Part shown: one piece after another, positions 27,629-36,999 of the stretch | How the letters are laid out: the number at the start of each line of letters is the position of its first letter | How positions within the stretch are numbered: the stretch's first letter is position 1 | Program-made: the position numbers and the translations under genes | Origin: Bacillota bacterium | Lineage (GTDB): Bacteria; Bacillota_A; Clostridia; Tissierellales; Peptoniphilaceae | Direction of reading: 5' to 3' | DNA: 64,000 nucleotides | Assembly (NCBI GenBank): GCA_023443045.1 | Contig: JAEZWK010000001.1 | Coordinates: forward strand, 1 to 64,000 | The notes under the pieces: model-generated | Seen by the model: the letters and a program-made list of their open reading frames with translations, nothing else | Told to the model about the DNA's origin: nothing | Database searches by the model: none

Positions 27629-28282
27629 ATGAATCAAGTAATTGTAGAAGGAAAAAATTTAGAACACGCACTAGATTTAGCTACAAATGAATTGAATATA
27701 GAAAATGTAGGCGAAGGCTTCGATTATGAAATCCTGGAAGAAACAGAAGAAAAAACTGTAATCAAGGCTACAAAGACTTTTGAAGAAATAAAAGAAGAAA
27801 TCGCTGATCCTGATGATGTAGTAGAAGGAGTAAAAGATTTTTTAGAAAAGCTAGTTGAAAAAATGGGATATGATTCAGAAATTGAAGTTATAGATGCGCG
27901 TGAAAACGAAGGCTCTATAGTTATGGATATTGTACCTAAATCTTTTAAAGATAATTCACAATTTATTGGAAAAAGAGGAGAAACTCTACAAAGTATTGGA
28001 ATCATAACCAATTTGTTTATAAAAAACAATTTTAACACAGATTTAAGAATAGAAGTAGACTGTGGAGATTACTTGTATTCACACAAAGAAGATATAAAAG
28101 CAGTTTCTAGGAGCGTAGCAAAAAAAGCTTTGCAATATGGTTCTTACAAAATGAGACCTATGAACGCTTATGACAGAAGAGTGGTACACCAGTTATTGAC
28201 GGATGAGTTTCCAGAACTCACTACACACTCAGAAGGAGAAGAGCCTGCTAGATACGTAGTTATAGAGAAAAAACCGCAGTAG
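27629..28282 (+). CDS. khpB: Jag/KhpB RNA-binding protein
   Basis: The 217-residue protein contains a Jag_N domain (residues about 1-55), a KH domain (GKRGETLQSIGIITNLFIKN, about residue 117) and an R3H domain ending in the MNAYDRRVVHQLL region. KhpB with KhpA binds many RNAs and affects cell division and elongation. It lies downstream of yidC as in most Firmicutes. Its stop codon lies inside the loop of a terminator hairpin. Confidence 0.93.
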   Translation: MNQVIVEGKNLEHALDLATNELNIENVGEGFDYEILEETEEKTVIKATKTFEEIKEEIADPDDVVEGVKDFLEKLVEKMGYDSEIEVIDARENEGSIVMDIVPKSFKDNSQFIGKRGETLQSIGIITNLFIKNNFNTDLRIEVDCGDYLYSHKEDIKAVSRSVAKKALQYGSYKMRPMNAYDRRVVHQLLTDEFPELTTHSEGEEPARYVVIEKKPQ

Positions 28283-28297
28283 GCGGTTTTTATTTTT
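28268..28297 (+). terminator. Terminator hairpin overlapping the jag stop codon
   Basis: The stem AAACCGC (28271-28277) pairs with GCGGTTT (28283-28289), and a T-rich tract follows. The jag TAG stop is in the loop. The mnmE gene starts only 18 nt later, so the hairpin may attenuate rather than fully end transcription. Confidence 0.7.
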
Positions 28298-28307
28298 TAG
28301 GAGAAAT

Positions 28308-29636
28308 ATGAAAGAAACAGTTGTTGCAATCTCTACCCCACCAGGACGTGGAGGTATAGGTATAGTTAGAATGTCTGGGAAAGACTCATTAAAAATAGTT
28401 AATAAAGTATTTAAAGGAAAAGATTTGATTCCGCGATATATGACATATGGCCATATTTTGGATGAAAAAAATATAGTAGATGAGGTTATGGTCTGTTATT
28501 ATCAAGCTCTAAAGTCCTATACAAAGGAAGATATGGTAGAAATTTTTTGCCACGGTGGATATGTAAGCTGTGTTATGGTGCTGGATATATTGCTTAAAAA
28601 TGGTGCAGTATTAGCAGAGGGCGGAGAATTTACAAAGAGAGCTTTCTTTAATGGGCGCATAAATTTATTAGAAGCAGAAGCTATAAAGGGAATTATAGAC
28701 AGTGAGTCCAAGACGGAACAACAGTTGTACCAGAGAATATATAGCGGGAAGCTCTCCGAAAAAATAGATTATCTAATGGATGAGATGATATCTTTAGTTG
28801 CGGAGTGTGAGGCAAAGATAGATTATCCAGAATTGGGTGATGTGGAAGATTTTAAAGAAAGAATAAATATAATAAGCGAAAGAATCGATTCACTGATATC
28901 TGATGCTAATAGAAGTAAACTCTATCAGGAGGGAATAAAAACCGCTATTTTGGGAAGACCAAATGTGGGTAAAAGTTCGCTATTAAACATGCTTACAAAT
29001 AAGGAAAGAGCGATAGTAACAGAAATACCAGGAACTACCAGAGATACTATAGAAGAAAGAATTTTCTATAGAGATATTTCTCTTAATTTGGTCGATACAG
29101 CAGGTATTAGAAACACTGATGAATTGGTAGAAAAAATTGGTATCGATATTTCTAAAAAAACCGCTGAGATAAGCGATCTTATAATTCTTATGATAGATGC
29201 AAGTGAAGAATTATCAGAAGATGATCTATTATTGCTCAGTTCATACAACGATAAAAAGAAGATTGTCTTTTTGAATAAGCTAGATAAAACACAAAAAGTT
29301 TCTGAAGAGGATATAAAGAAGTATGGCGTAGATGTAATTGCTGGAAGTGTAAAAAATGATATAGGAATTCGTGAGTTATTAGAAAAGATTTATGATATGC
29401 TAAAAACTAATTTAGATAGTGAATTCGTCTCTTTATTTAATATTAGACAGATAAATTTATTAGAAGAAGCAAAGGAAGAACTAGCTAAGGCAAAATCAGA
29501 TATGGATTATATGCCATTTGAAGTTGTGGAGGTATCTCTAAGAGTTGCGCTCGATAAAGTTTTAGAGATTATAGGAAGAGTTGGAGACGACGAAATAATA
29601 GATAGAGTATTTAAAGATTTTTGTGTAGGGAAATAA
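28308..29636 (+). CDS. mnmE: tRNA uridine-5-carboxymethylaminomethyl synthesis GTPase MnmE
   Basis: The 442-residue protein has a tetrahydrofolate-binding N domain (ISTPPGRGGIGIVRMSG) and a helical domain carrying an inserted G domain. G motifs are GRPNVGKSSLLNML (about residue 218), GTTRDT, DTAGIR and NKLDK. The C-terminal catalytic Cys motif FCVGK is intact. With MnmG it modifies the wobble uridine of tRNAs. The mnmG start lies 1 nt after its stop. Confidence 0.96.
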   Translation: MKETVVAISTPPGRGGIGIVRMSGKDSLKIVNKVFKGKDLIPRYMTYGHILDEKNIVDEVMVCYYQALKSYTKEDMVEIFCHGGYVSCVMVLDILLKNGAVLAEGGEFTKRAFFNGRINLLEAEAIKGIIDSESKTEQQLYQRIYSGKLSEKIDYLMDEMISLVAECEAKIDYPELGDVEDFKERINIISERIDSLISDANRSKLYQEGIKTAILGRPNVGKSSLLNMLTNKERAIVTEIPGTTRDTIEERIFYRDISLNLVDTAGIRNTDELVEKIGIDISKKTAEISDLIILMIDASEELSEDDLLLLSSYNDKKKIVFLNKLDKTQKVSEEDIKKYGVDVIAGSVKNDIGIRELLEKIYDMLKTNLDSEFVSLFNIRQINLLEEAKEELAKAKSDMDYMPFEVVEVSLRVALDKVLEIIGRVGDDEIIDRVFKDFCVGK

Positions 29637-29637
29637 T

Positions 29638-31500
29638 ATGGAATATGATTTGATAGTAATTGGTGCTGGGCATGCTGGATGTGAGGCAGCACTTATAGCA
29701 AGTAAAATGGGAATAAAAACGCTAATCATCACAATAAATTTGGATGGTATAGCTGCTCTATCGTGTAATCCAAATATTGGCGGCACGGGCAAGGGTCATC
29801 TGGTAAAAGAAGTGGATGCTCTGGGCGGTATGATGGGACTTATAAGTGATAAAACCTATCTACAGAGTAGAATTTTAAATAGAAGCAAAGGTCCGGCAGT
29901 ACATTCACTCAGGGTGCAGATGGATAAAAGAAAATATCATGAGGAAATGAAAAAAACTTTAGAAAATCAGGAAAATCTTGAACTCAGACAGATGGAAGCT
30001 ACTGATTTACTGATAGAAGGTGGAGAGATTAAGGGAATACAGATTAGAGATGGAAGAAATATCTTTGCTAAAGCCGTTGTGGTTGCTACAGGAACGTATT
30101 TGGGAGGAAAGGTTTTTATAGGTGAAAATATTTATTCATCTGGTCCTGATGGAAGATTTCCATCTAATATATTGAGTGAGAATATGAAAAAAAGAGGCAT
30201 CACTCTACGCAGACTAAAAACCGGTACTCCCCCAAGAATTCATAGAGACAGCATAGATTTTTCGGTTATGGAAGAACAATTGGGAGACGAAGTGGTGACA
30301 CCATTTTCTTTTATGAACACGCCAGAAAGTATAAAAAAAGAGCAAGTCCCCTGTTATCTAACTCACACAACCACTGAAATGCATGATTTTATATTAGAAA
30401 ACATGGAAAAAAGCGCTCTTTACTCCGGAAAAATAGAAGGTACAGGCCCACGATATTGTCCGAGTATAGAAGATAAGATAAAGAGATTCACAGATAAAAA
30501 AGATCATCAGGTATTTATAGAGCCAGAGGGACTCACAACAAAGGAAATGTACTTGCAGGGAGTTTCTACCTCTATGCCTGAACACATACAAGAAGAAATG
30601 ATAAAGATGATAACCGGCTTAGAAAACGCAAAGATAATGCGCCCGGGATATGCAATTGAATATGATGCAATTTTTGCGACCGATCTAAAAAGCACTCTAG
30701 AATTTAAAACTATAAAGAATTTATTTTTTGCGGGTCAGATTAATGGATCCAGCGGATATGAAGAAGCGGCTTGTCAGGGGCTTGTAGCAGGTATAAATGC
30801 CAGTTTAAATATATTGGGAAGAGAAGAATTTGTGTTAAATAGAGACGAATCATATATTGGAGTGCTAATAGATGATTTGGTAAGTAAAATTTCATATGAA
30901 CCATATAGAATGATGACGGCACGTGCTGAACACAGACTTAAACTCAGACAGGATAACGCAGATGTAAGACTCACAGAAAAAGGATATAAAGCAGGATCTG
31001 TTAGTGAAGAAAGATTGACAAAATTAAAAGAAAAGTTATCGATTCTAGATGAAATAAGAAAAGAACTCATGGAGACAAAAATCACACCGTCTAGAGAAAC
31101 AAATGAAAAGGTGGAAAAATATACTAAGCCACTAAAAACAGCCATATCTCTATATGATTTTCTAAAAAGACCGGAAATAAATTTTGAAATATTAGAAGGC
31201 CTATTCCCTATCAAAACAAAACTCACTGAAGAATTGAAAATGTATATAGAAACCGAAACCAAGTATTCGGGATATATAGAAAAAAGTGAAGACAGACTCA
31301 AAAAAATGAAAAAAATGGAAGAGACGACTCTCCCCTACGATTTCGATTACACAAAAGTAAAGGGGTTAAAAAAAGAGGCAGAAGCTAAACTCATGCAGGT
31401 AAAACCAGAAAACCTAAGACAGGCAGGAAATATTTCAGGTGTTAATCCCGCGGATATTTGGGCTCTTATGATACATTTGGAAATGGAAAAGAGAAAATGA
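29638..31500 (+). CDS. mnmG: tRNA uridine-5-carboxymethylaminomethyl synthesis enzyme MnmG
   Basis: The 620-residue FAD protein has the dinucleotide fold VIGAGHAGCEAALIASKMG, NPNIGGTGKGHLVKEVDALGG, the cysteine-containing block SGYEEAACQGLVAGINAS and a C-terminal helical domain (NISGVNPADIWALMIHLE) that contacts MnmE and tRNA. Length and motifs are standard. It is followed by rsmG with overlapping stop and start (ATGA). Confidence 0.97.
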   Translation: MEYDLIVIGAGHAGCEAALIASKMGIKTLIITINLDGIAALSCNPNIGGTGKGHLVKEVDALGGMMGLISDKTYLQSRILNRSKGPAVHSLRVQMDKRKYHEEMKKTLENQENLELRQMEATDLLIEGGEIKGIQIRDGRNIFAKAVVVATGTYLGGKVFIGENIYSSGPDGRFPSNILSENMKKRGITLRRLKTGTPPRIHRDSIDFSVMEEQLGDEVVTPFSFMNTPESIKKEQVPCYLTHTTTEMHDFILENMEKSALYSGKIEGTGPRYCPSIEDKIKRFTDKKDHQVFIEPEGLTTKEMYLQGVSTSMPEHIQEEMIKMITGLENAKIMRPGYAIEYDAIFATDLKSTLEFKTIKNLFFAGQINGSSGYEEAACQGLVAGINASLNILGREEFVLNRDESYIGVLIDDLVSKISYEPYRMMTARAEHRLKLRQDNADVRLTEKGYKAGSVSEERLTKLKEKLSILDEIRKELMETKITPSRETNEKVEKYTKPLKTAISLYDFLKRPEINFEILEGLFPIKTKLTEELKMYIETETKYSGYIEKSEDRLKKMKKMEETTLPYDFDYTKVKGLKKEAEAKLMQVKPENLRQAGNISGVNPADIWALMIHLEMEKRK

Positions 31501-32135
31501 ACGAAAAAATTATCAAATTTATAGAAATGCTACTCGAAAAAAATAAGGTTATGAATTTAACTGCCATTACTGACCCCGAAGAAATAAGAATAAAGCATAT
31601 AGAAGACTCTCTCACCATACAGGATTATATAGAAAAAAACGCTAAAGTAATAGATATTGGGACTGGTGCCGGATTTCCTGGTATACCTCTTAAGATACAA
31701 AGAGAAGACATAGAGATAACTCTGCTCGACTCACTTGGGAAAAGGATCAAATTCTTGCAGGAAGTCGTAGATGAACTGGAATTAAAAAATGTAAATTGTA
31801 TACACGCAAGAGCCGAAGATTACACAAGAGAAAAAAGAGAAAAATATGACTACGCTGTAAGCAGAGCCGTAGCAGAACTCAGGGTACTTGCTGAATACGC
31901 CCTACCCTATGTAAAACCTGGCGGAGAATTTATTTCGATGAAAGGGCCTAACTCTGAAGAAGAAATAGAAAATGCCGCCAATAGTATAAAAACACTTGGC
32001 GGAGAAATAAAAGAAATAATAAATACTAAACTCTCTAACGGAGACGAAAGAAAAATAATAATTATAAAAAAAGTAAAACAAACACCAAAAAAATATCCGC
32101 GTTCAGGCAACAAACCAAAAACAAATCCACTATAA
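31497..32135 (+). CDS. rsmG: 16S rRNA (guanine-527-N7) methyltransferase RsmG
   Basis: The 212-residue methyltransferase has the SAM motif VIDIGTGAGFPGIPLKI (about residue 65) and YDYAVSRAVAELRVLAEYAL. It methylates G527 in the 530 loop of 16S rRNA. The chosen ATG overlaps the mnmG stop as ATGA. The frame is open 39 nt further upstream, but that would lie deep inside mnmG. It is the last gene before the parS/parAB locus. Confidence 0.94.
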   Translation: MNEKIIKFIEMLLEKNKVMNLTAITDPEEIRIKHIEDSLTIQDYIEKNAKVIDIGTGAGFPGIPLKIQREDIEITLLDSLGKRIKFLQEVVDELELKNVNCIHARAEDYTREKREKYDYAVSRAVAELRVLAEYALPYVKPGGEFISMKGPNSEEEIENAANSIKTLGGEIKEIINTKLSNGDERKIIIIKKVKQTPKKYPRSGNKPKTNPL

Positions 32136-32137
32136 AA

Positions 32138-32153
32138 AGTTCCACGTGGAACA
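32138..32153. promoter_or_regulatory. parS centromere site 1
   Basis: AGTTCCACGTGGAACA contains a perfect 14-bp palindrome (32139-32152). It matches the parS consensus (TGTTNCACGTGNAACA) at all but the first base. ParB nucleates on such sites near oriC for chromosome segregation. Confidence 0.88.
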
Positions 32154-32173
32154 AAAATAAAAGTTTGGACTAA

Positions 32174-32189
32174 TGTTCCACATGGAACT
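32174..32189. promoter_or_regulatory. parS-like site 2
   Basis: TGTTCCACATGGAACT differs from the palindrome by one central base, and its last base is T instead of A. It lies 36 bp from site 1, and together with its flanks it forms a larger inverted repeat with it (AAAGTTCCACGTGGAACA against TGTTCCACATGGAACTTT). It lies about 57 nt upstream of parA. Confidence 0.72.
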
Positions 32190-32245
32190 TTAAGAAAAAA
32201 CTTTTATTTTTTTTATCTTTATGTTATCATTATACGGGAGGAATT

Positions 32246-33013
32246 ATGGCTAGAATAATATCTTTTTTTAATCAAAAAGGCGGCGTTGGAAAAACCACAA
32301 GCGCCATAAATTTGAGCGCGGCCGTGGCAAATAAAAGAAAAAAAGTTTTGGTGATAGATGTGGATCCGCAGGGTAATCTTACCAGTGGTTATGGGGCGGA
32401 TGCTACTAGCGGCACTCTATATCACGTTTTGAGTGGAAAAAAAGATGCAAAAGATGTCATAGTTTCTACATCGCACAAAAATGTAGATATCATTCCCGGG
32501 TCAACAGATACCGCGGGACTAGAAATAGAATTTGCTATTTCTGGCGACTGGCAATACAAGTTAAGAGAGGTCTGCTTGGAGCTTGCGCCTGATTATGACT
32601 ACATTTTTTTAGATCTTCCGCCGAGCCTGGGCATTTTATCGATAATGGCACTAAATGCTAGTGGTGGAATTATAAGCACGATTCAGTCGGAATATTATGC
32701 TCTTGAGGGGCTTAGCCATTTATTAAAAACTGTTGATTTGGTTAGAGAAAATTACAATTCTGGTATTGAGATTGCTGGTGTTTTGATAACCATGTATGAT
32801 TCCAGAAATAATTTATCTAGAGAAGTTGTAAATGAAGTGAAATCATTTTTCAAAGATGTTATGTTTGAAAATGTGATCCCTAGAAGTATAAAATTGGCAG
32901 AGGCTCCAGGTTATGGGCTTAGTATTTTAGATTATGACGAAAATTCTCAAGGAGCGAAGGCATATCTGGCGCTTGCTAAGGAGTTTTTGGATAGAGAAAA
33001 AAGGAGGAACTAA
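32246..33013 (+). CDS. parA: Chromosome-partitioning ATPase ParA/Soj
   Basis: The 255-residue deviant Walker ATPase starts with ISFFNQKGGVGKTTSAINLS (P loop with the signature Lys), followed by VLVIDVDPQGNLTSG and YIFLDLPPSLGILSI. It binds DNA as an ATP dimer and is stimulated by ParB; in Bacillus it also regulates DnaA. The start follows GGGAGGAATT. It overlaps parB by one base. Confidence 0.95.
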   Translation: MARIISFFNQKGGVGKTTSAINLSAAVANKRKKVLVIDVDPQGNLTSGYGADATSGTLYHVLSGKKDAKDVIVSTSHKNVDIIPGSTDTAGLEIEFAISGDWQYKLREVCLELAPDYDYIFLDLPPSLGILSIMALNASGGIISTIQSEYYALEGLSHLLKTVDLVRENYNSGIEIAGVLITMYDSRNNLSREVVNEVKSFFKDVMFENVIPRSIKLAEAPGYGLSILDYDENSQGAKAYLALAKEFLDREKRRN

Positions 33014-33849
33014 TGGCACCAAAAAAGAAAGCTTTGGGCAAGGGTTTGGGCGCGTTATTCCAAGAAAAAACTGATTCTAATAGTTCTCAATCTGTTTTGG
33101 AAATAGATATAGATAGCATTAGACCGAATAAGGATCAGGTTAGAAAAACTTTTGATGAAGAAAAAATTTCAGAACTTGCAGAGAGTATACAAAAACATGG
33201 TCTTTTGGAGCCTGTTATTCTTAAAAAGATTGGCAATGAATATTTGATTGTTGCTGGGGAAAGGCGCTATAGAGCTTTTAAACTCTTAAACCTAAAAAAA
33301 ATTCCTGCTATAATAAAGGATTTAGAAGACACAGAGATTAGGAAATTATCTTTGATAGAAAATATTCAAAGAGAGAATTTAAATCCTATCGAAGAGGCGA
33401 TGAGTTATAAGGAACTGCTTGATGAACTTAATATGACACAGGAGGAACTTTCAAGGGAGCTTGGAAAAAGCAGGAGCCATATAGCAAATTGTATACGCCT
33501 TCTTAAAATGGAAAAAAGTGTTATAGAAGATGTGAAAAATGGAGATATTTCTTTTGGAATTGCTAAAGTTATAAGTTCTCTTCCGCATAGAGAGCAGATT
33601 TCCGTAAGAGATAGGGTTAAAAATCTAGGACTAAATGTAAGAGATACTGAAAAATTGGTAAAAGAAAAGAAAAATACTGATTTTGAAAAAAATATTTATA
33701 TAAAAGAGATAGAAGATGAGCTAAGCGATAAATTTATGACACGTGTTAGATTGGATGACAGAAAAGGCAGAGGTAAAATAGTAATAGAGTATTTTTCTAG
33801 TGATGAATTGGATAGAATTTTAAGTGAGATGAACAAAATATGGAATTAA
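33013..33849 (+). CDS. parB: ParB/Spo0J partition protein
   Basis: The 278-residue CTP-dependent DNA clamp has an N-terminal ParA-contact segment (KKALGKGLGALF), the ParB/Srx domain with the CTP/arginine patch VAGERRYRAFKLL, then a helix-turn-helix (MTQEELSRELGKSRSHIANC) and a C-terminal dimerisation domain. Its likely loading sites are the two parS palindromes 0.8 kb upstream. Confidence 0.95.
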   Translation: MAPKKKALGKGLGALFQEKTDSNSSQSVLEIDIDSIRPNKDQVRKTFDEEKISELAESIQKHGLLEPVILKKIGNEYLIVAGERRYRAFKLLNLKKIPAIIKDLEDTEIRKLSLIENIQRENLNPIEEAMSYKELLDELNMTQEELSRELGKSRSHIANCIRLLKMEKSVIEDVKNGDISFGIAKVISSLPHREQISVRDRVKNLGLNVRDTEKLVKEKKNTDFEKNIYIKEIEDELSDKFMTRVRLDDRKGRGKIVIEYFSSDELDRILSEMNKIWN

Positions 33850-34718
33850 TGCAGCTAAGACTTATTACGGTGGATACATTTACTCAGTGTCGCTTTGGGG
33901 GCAATCCCGTTGCGGTTGTTTTAGATTCTGAGGAGATTCCGCCTATGTATTTTCCTCAAATTGCCAATGAAATAGGTCTTACTCAGACTGTTTTTGTGGA
34001 AGATTTGGGCGATGAAAACTATTTCTTGAGATTTTTTACGCCGACTAAGCAGATTGAATTTTCGGCTCATGCGACACTCGCGGCTTTTTATGTATTGATA
34101 AAGGATGGATATATCAGACCGATTGAAAATGGTAGAAAAATTGTAAGTGCCTTTTTTGAGTCGGATATTAAAACTGAAATTTATATCGATTATAATAATT
34201 ATGATGCAAGCCTTGTCAAAATTGTTATGCCTCAGATTTTTTCTGATTGCATTACACGTAGCAAGCTTGATGCAGAAGGTCTTTCTGATGTTTTAAATAT
34301 TGATGTAGATGATATTTTACATTTTGATGTAAGTGGTGTGTTTAAAAAAGATATTTTAGTTACAGTAAAAACCAAGGATATTTTGGACAATTTAAAGCCA
34401 GATTTTTGGAAGCTTTCGGGTCTTTCTGAACTCTTGGGGATAAATGGATTTTTTATAAATTATTTTAATGTAGATAAAAAATATGCTTACGCAAGGTATT
34501 TTGCACCCAGCATTGGTATTTATGAGGAAGCTGTTACAGGTAGTGCTGCAGCGTGTTTGGGCAAGTTTATTTTAGATAAATTTGGTTTAGATAGCATTAC
34601 TATTTATCAGGGACAGATCATGAATCGCCCTGGTAAGATTGAGATTATAAAAGAAGAAAAAAATTATATTGTCGGTGGAAACGCAAGAGTTGTTACCGAC
34701 GGAATTATGCAACTTTAG
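33840..34718 (+). CDS. PhzF-family isomerase-like protein
   Basis: The 292-residue protein has the PhzF landmarks VDTFTQCRFGGNPVAVVLDS, a catalytic-Glu region (ANEIGLTQTVFVE), EFSAHATLAAFYVL and the C-terminal TGSAAACLGKFIL. The family performs isomerisation of trans-2,3-dihydro-3-hydroxyanthranilate in phenazine makers, but most members, including those in Firmicutes, have unknown substrates. A phenazine role is not implied. The start overlaps parB by 10 nt; ATG 33849 is an alternative start. Confidence 0.82.
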   Translation: MELMQLRLITVDTFTQCRFGGNPVAVVLDSEEIPPMYFPQIANEIGLTQTVFVEDLGDENYFLRFFTPTKQIEFSAHATLAAFYVLIKDGYIRPIENGRKIVSAFFESDIKTEIYIDYNNYDASLVKIVMPQIFSDCITRSKLDAEGLSDVLNIDVDDILHFDVSGVFKKDILVTVKTKDILDNLKPDFWKLSGLSELLGINGFFINYFNVDKKYAYARYFAPSIGIYEEAVTGSAAACLGKFILDKFGLDSITIYQGQIMNRPGKIEIIKEEKNYIVGGNARVVTDGIMQL

Positions 34719-34727
34719 GAGGTTATT

Positions 34728-35366
34728 ATGAAGTTGGTTGATTTGACATTAGTTGGTTATGTAGATGAAGTTAGAGGCGAAAGTCCAGCTCCTGGTGGCG
34801 GAAGTGCTTCTGCATATGCAGGTGCTTTAGGTGTTAGCTTGACTCAGATGGTTGGTAGTTTAACTATTGATAAAAAAGCATTTTTAGAGGTTCCTGATGA
34901 TAAAAAAGAGGAAATGAAAAAATTGCAATCTGAATTATGTGCTATTAGAAAAGAACTTTTAGAAATTGTAGATACAGATGCTAGCAGTTTTGATGATGTT
35001 ATGAAGGCTTTTAAATTACCTAAGGAAACTGATGAGGAGAAAAAAGCGCGCTCAGAGGCTATTCAATCAGGTTACAAAAAAGCGTTAGAAATTCCTCTAA
35101 GAGCCGCTGAATTATGTTTGGAGGCTATGAAAAAACAATATATCTACGCGCAATATGGAAATAAAAATGCTATTACCGATGTTGGTGTAGGCACTTTATT
35201 GTTGCAATCCGGTATTGAAGGTGCACTATTTAATGTTTTAATAAATGTTAAAAGTATAAAAGATGAATCTTACAGAAATATGATTATAGAAAAAGTAAAT
35301 TCTTTAATGAAGGAAGGAAAAGAGTTAAAAGAAGAAACTCTAAAAAATGTTTACAGTGAATTATAA
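34728..35366 (+). CDS. Cyclodeaminase/cyclohydrolase (FTCD C-domain family)
   Basis: The 212-residue, mostly helical protein has the signature ESPAPGGGSASAYAGALGVS. The family includes formimidoyl-THF cyclodeaminase (FchA) and methenyl-THF cyclohydrolase, which act in one-carbon and histidine or glycine metabolism. No formimidoyltransferase partner is adjacent. A TAGGAGG site precedes the ATG, and the gene overlaps the next by 20 nt. Confidence 0.85.
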   Translation: MKLVDLTLVGYVDEVRGESPAPGGGSASAYAGALGVSLTQMVGSLTIDKKAFLEVPDDKKEEMKKLQSELCAIRKELLEIVDTDASSFDDVMKAFKLPKETDEEKKARSEAIQSGYKKALEIPLRAAELCLEAMKKQYIYAQYGNKNAITDVGVGTLLLQSGIEGALFNVLINVKSIKDESYRNMIIEKVNSLMKEGKELKEETLKNVYSEL

Positions 35367-36510
35367 TTCTATTTATTTGGATAATGCTGCGACCAGTTTT
35401 CCCAAGCCAAAATCTGTTATTGATGCTGTTACTTATGCGCTTTTGCACGGGGCTAATCCTGGGAGAGCCGGTCATAAAATGGCGATAGAATGTGCAGAAA
35501 ACATTTTTAATACCAGAGAAAGTATTAAGAATTTGATTAAAGCAGATAAATCCAAAAAAATTGCATTTACTAAAAATTGTACAGAGGCTCTTAATATATT
35601 GATATTTGGGTCTTTAAAGGATGGCGATCACGTTATTACTAGCGTGCTTGAGCACAATTCGATTTTGAGACCACTGGAATATTTGAAAAACACTAGAAAT
35701 ATAAGTGTAAGCTATGTTTCTCCAAAAGATGAAAATTCCCATGTTACTTGGGAGGATATAGAGCCTTTTTTACAGAAGAACACTAAAATGATTGCTCTTT
35801 CTCGTGCGAGCAATCTTTCTGGTGTTGTTTTGAATGCGGAAAAAATTGGTAGGAATAAGCCGGAAAATGTGCTTTTTTTACTTGACGTCGCGCAGTCTCT
35901 AGGTCATTTGGAAATGGATGTAGAAAAATTTGGAGTGGATCTTTTGGCAGCTGCCGGTCACAAAGGGCTTTTAGGTCCCATGGGTACGGGATTTTTGTAT
36001 GTAAGAGATGAAAATCTTACCGATGCTTTTATGATGGGTGGCACCGGAAGTAAATCTACATCATTTATTCATCCAAATATAATTCCAGATAAATATGAGG
36101 CAGGGACTCTAAATTATCATGGGATTTTAGGGCTAAATGCCGGGATAGAAGAAATAAATAGGATTGGTATTTCAAATATAAAAGATCATATTTATGGCCT
36201 ATCTAGACATTTTAAAGCTGAATTAAAAAAATTAAATGGCGTGAGAATTATTGCTCCTGATATTGTTTCTAGCAATGTATGTATAAATATTGGCGATATG
36301 GATTCTGGGCTTGTGAGTTATTTACTTGATGATAAGTATAATATCTATACTAGAAGCCAAATTCACTGTGCTCCCAAGGCGCATGAGTTTTATAACACTC
36401 TTGATCAGGGGCTTATCAGGTTTGGAATTGGGTTTTATAATACTTTAGAAGAAATAGATAGAACTCTTTATGCTATTGATGAAATAAGGAAAGAAAATGG
36501 AATTTATTAG
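35347..36510 (+). CDS. Class V aminotransferase, cysteine-desulfurase-like
   Basis: The 387-residue PLP enzyme has IYLDNAATSFPKPKSVIDAV at the N terminus, TKNCTEALN, the PLP-binding Lys in AAGHKGLLGPMGTG (about residue 211) and RSQIHCAPKAH carrying the putative catalytic Cys (about residue 342). The pattern fits the SufS/Csd-like subgroup annotated as cysteine desulfurases. It might supply sulfur for clusters or tRNA thiolation, but no scaffold gene is nearby. The start lies inside the preceding gene. Confidence 0.83.
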   Translation: MFTVNYNSIYLDNAATSFPKPKSVIDAVTYALLHGANPGRAGHKMAIECAENIFNTRESIKNLIKADKSKKIAFTKNCTEALNILIFGSLKDGDHVITSVLEHNSILRPLEYLKNTRNISVSYVSPKDENSHVTWEDIEPFLQKNTKMIALSRASNLSGVVLNAEKIGRNKPENVLFLLDVAQSLGHLEMDVEKFGVDLLAAAGHKGLLGPMGTGFLYVRDENLTDAFMMGGTGSKSTSFIHPNIIPDKYEAGTLNYHGILGLNAGIEEINRIGISNIKDHIYGLSRHFKAELKKLNGVRIIAPDIVSSNVCINIGDMDSGLVSYLLDDKYNIYTRSQIHCAPKAHEFYNTLDQGLIRFGIGFYNTLEEIDRTLYAIDEIRKENGIY

Positions 36511-36988
36511 TCAAAATATTAATTATATATTAATCGGTATAGCAGTTTTAGTTTTGGCGCTCTTTGTTTTGGTCATAGTTTTGTTTAGAAAATATATTTT
36601 TATTAAGAATAAATTTGATAAATTGACTAAATCGACCAACGAAGAGGATGCAACTAAAATCTTGATGCGACTTTCTCGAGATATTAAAGATTTAGAAAAT
36701 AGTAACGTGCTAAGAGAAGAGCGAATAAATAATATTGAATCAACACTTAAACAGGCATGTATCAAACTCGGTTTTGTGCGATATGATGCGTTTAATAGAA
36801 CTGGTGAAGTAAGAAGTGGTGAACTCAGTTATTCCATCTGTCTTTTAGATTCTTATAACAATGGTATAATTATCACCAGTATTTTTGGTGCCAATTCTTC
36901 TACCAATTACGCAAAGAGAATTGAAAATTTAAAATCAAATATACCTCTATCTGAAGAGGAATTAATTGCTCTTGAAAGGGCAAAATAG
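36497..36988 (+). CDS. DUF4446 family membrane-anchored protein
   Basis: The 163-residue protein has one N-terminal membrane helix (YILIGIAVLVLALFVLVIVL), a coiled-coil-like segment (about residues 38-88) and a C-terminal globular part containing LGFVRYDAFNRTGEVRSGEL and SYSICLLDSYNNGIIITSIF. This is the DUF4446 pattern, common near parB in Clostridia and of unknown function. It overlaps the upstream gene by 14 nt. Confidence 0.82.
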   Translation: MEFISQNINYILIGIAVLVLALFVLVIVLFRKYIFIKNKFDKLTKSTNEEDATKILMRLSRDIKDLENSNVLREERINNIESTLKQACIKLGFVRYDAFNRTGEVRSGELSYSICLLDSYNNGIIITSIFGANSSTNYAKRIENLKSNIPLSEEELIALERAK

Positions 36989-36999
36989 GAATGGTGAAT

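Noticed and set aside
30774..31301. Long antisense frame within mnmG
   Set aside because: It is a shadow of mnmG, whose motifs account for the whole region.
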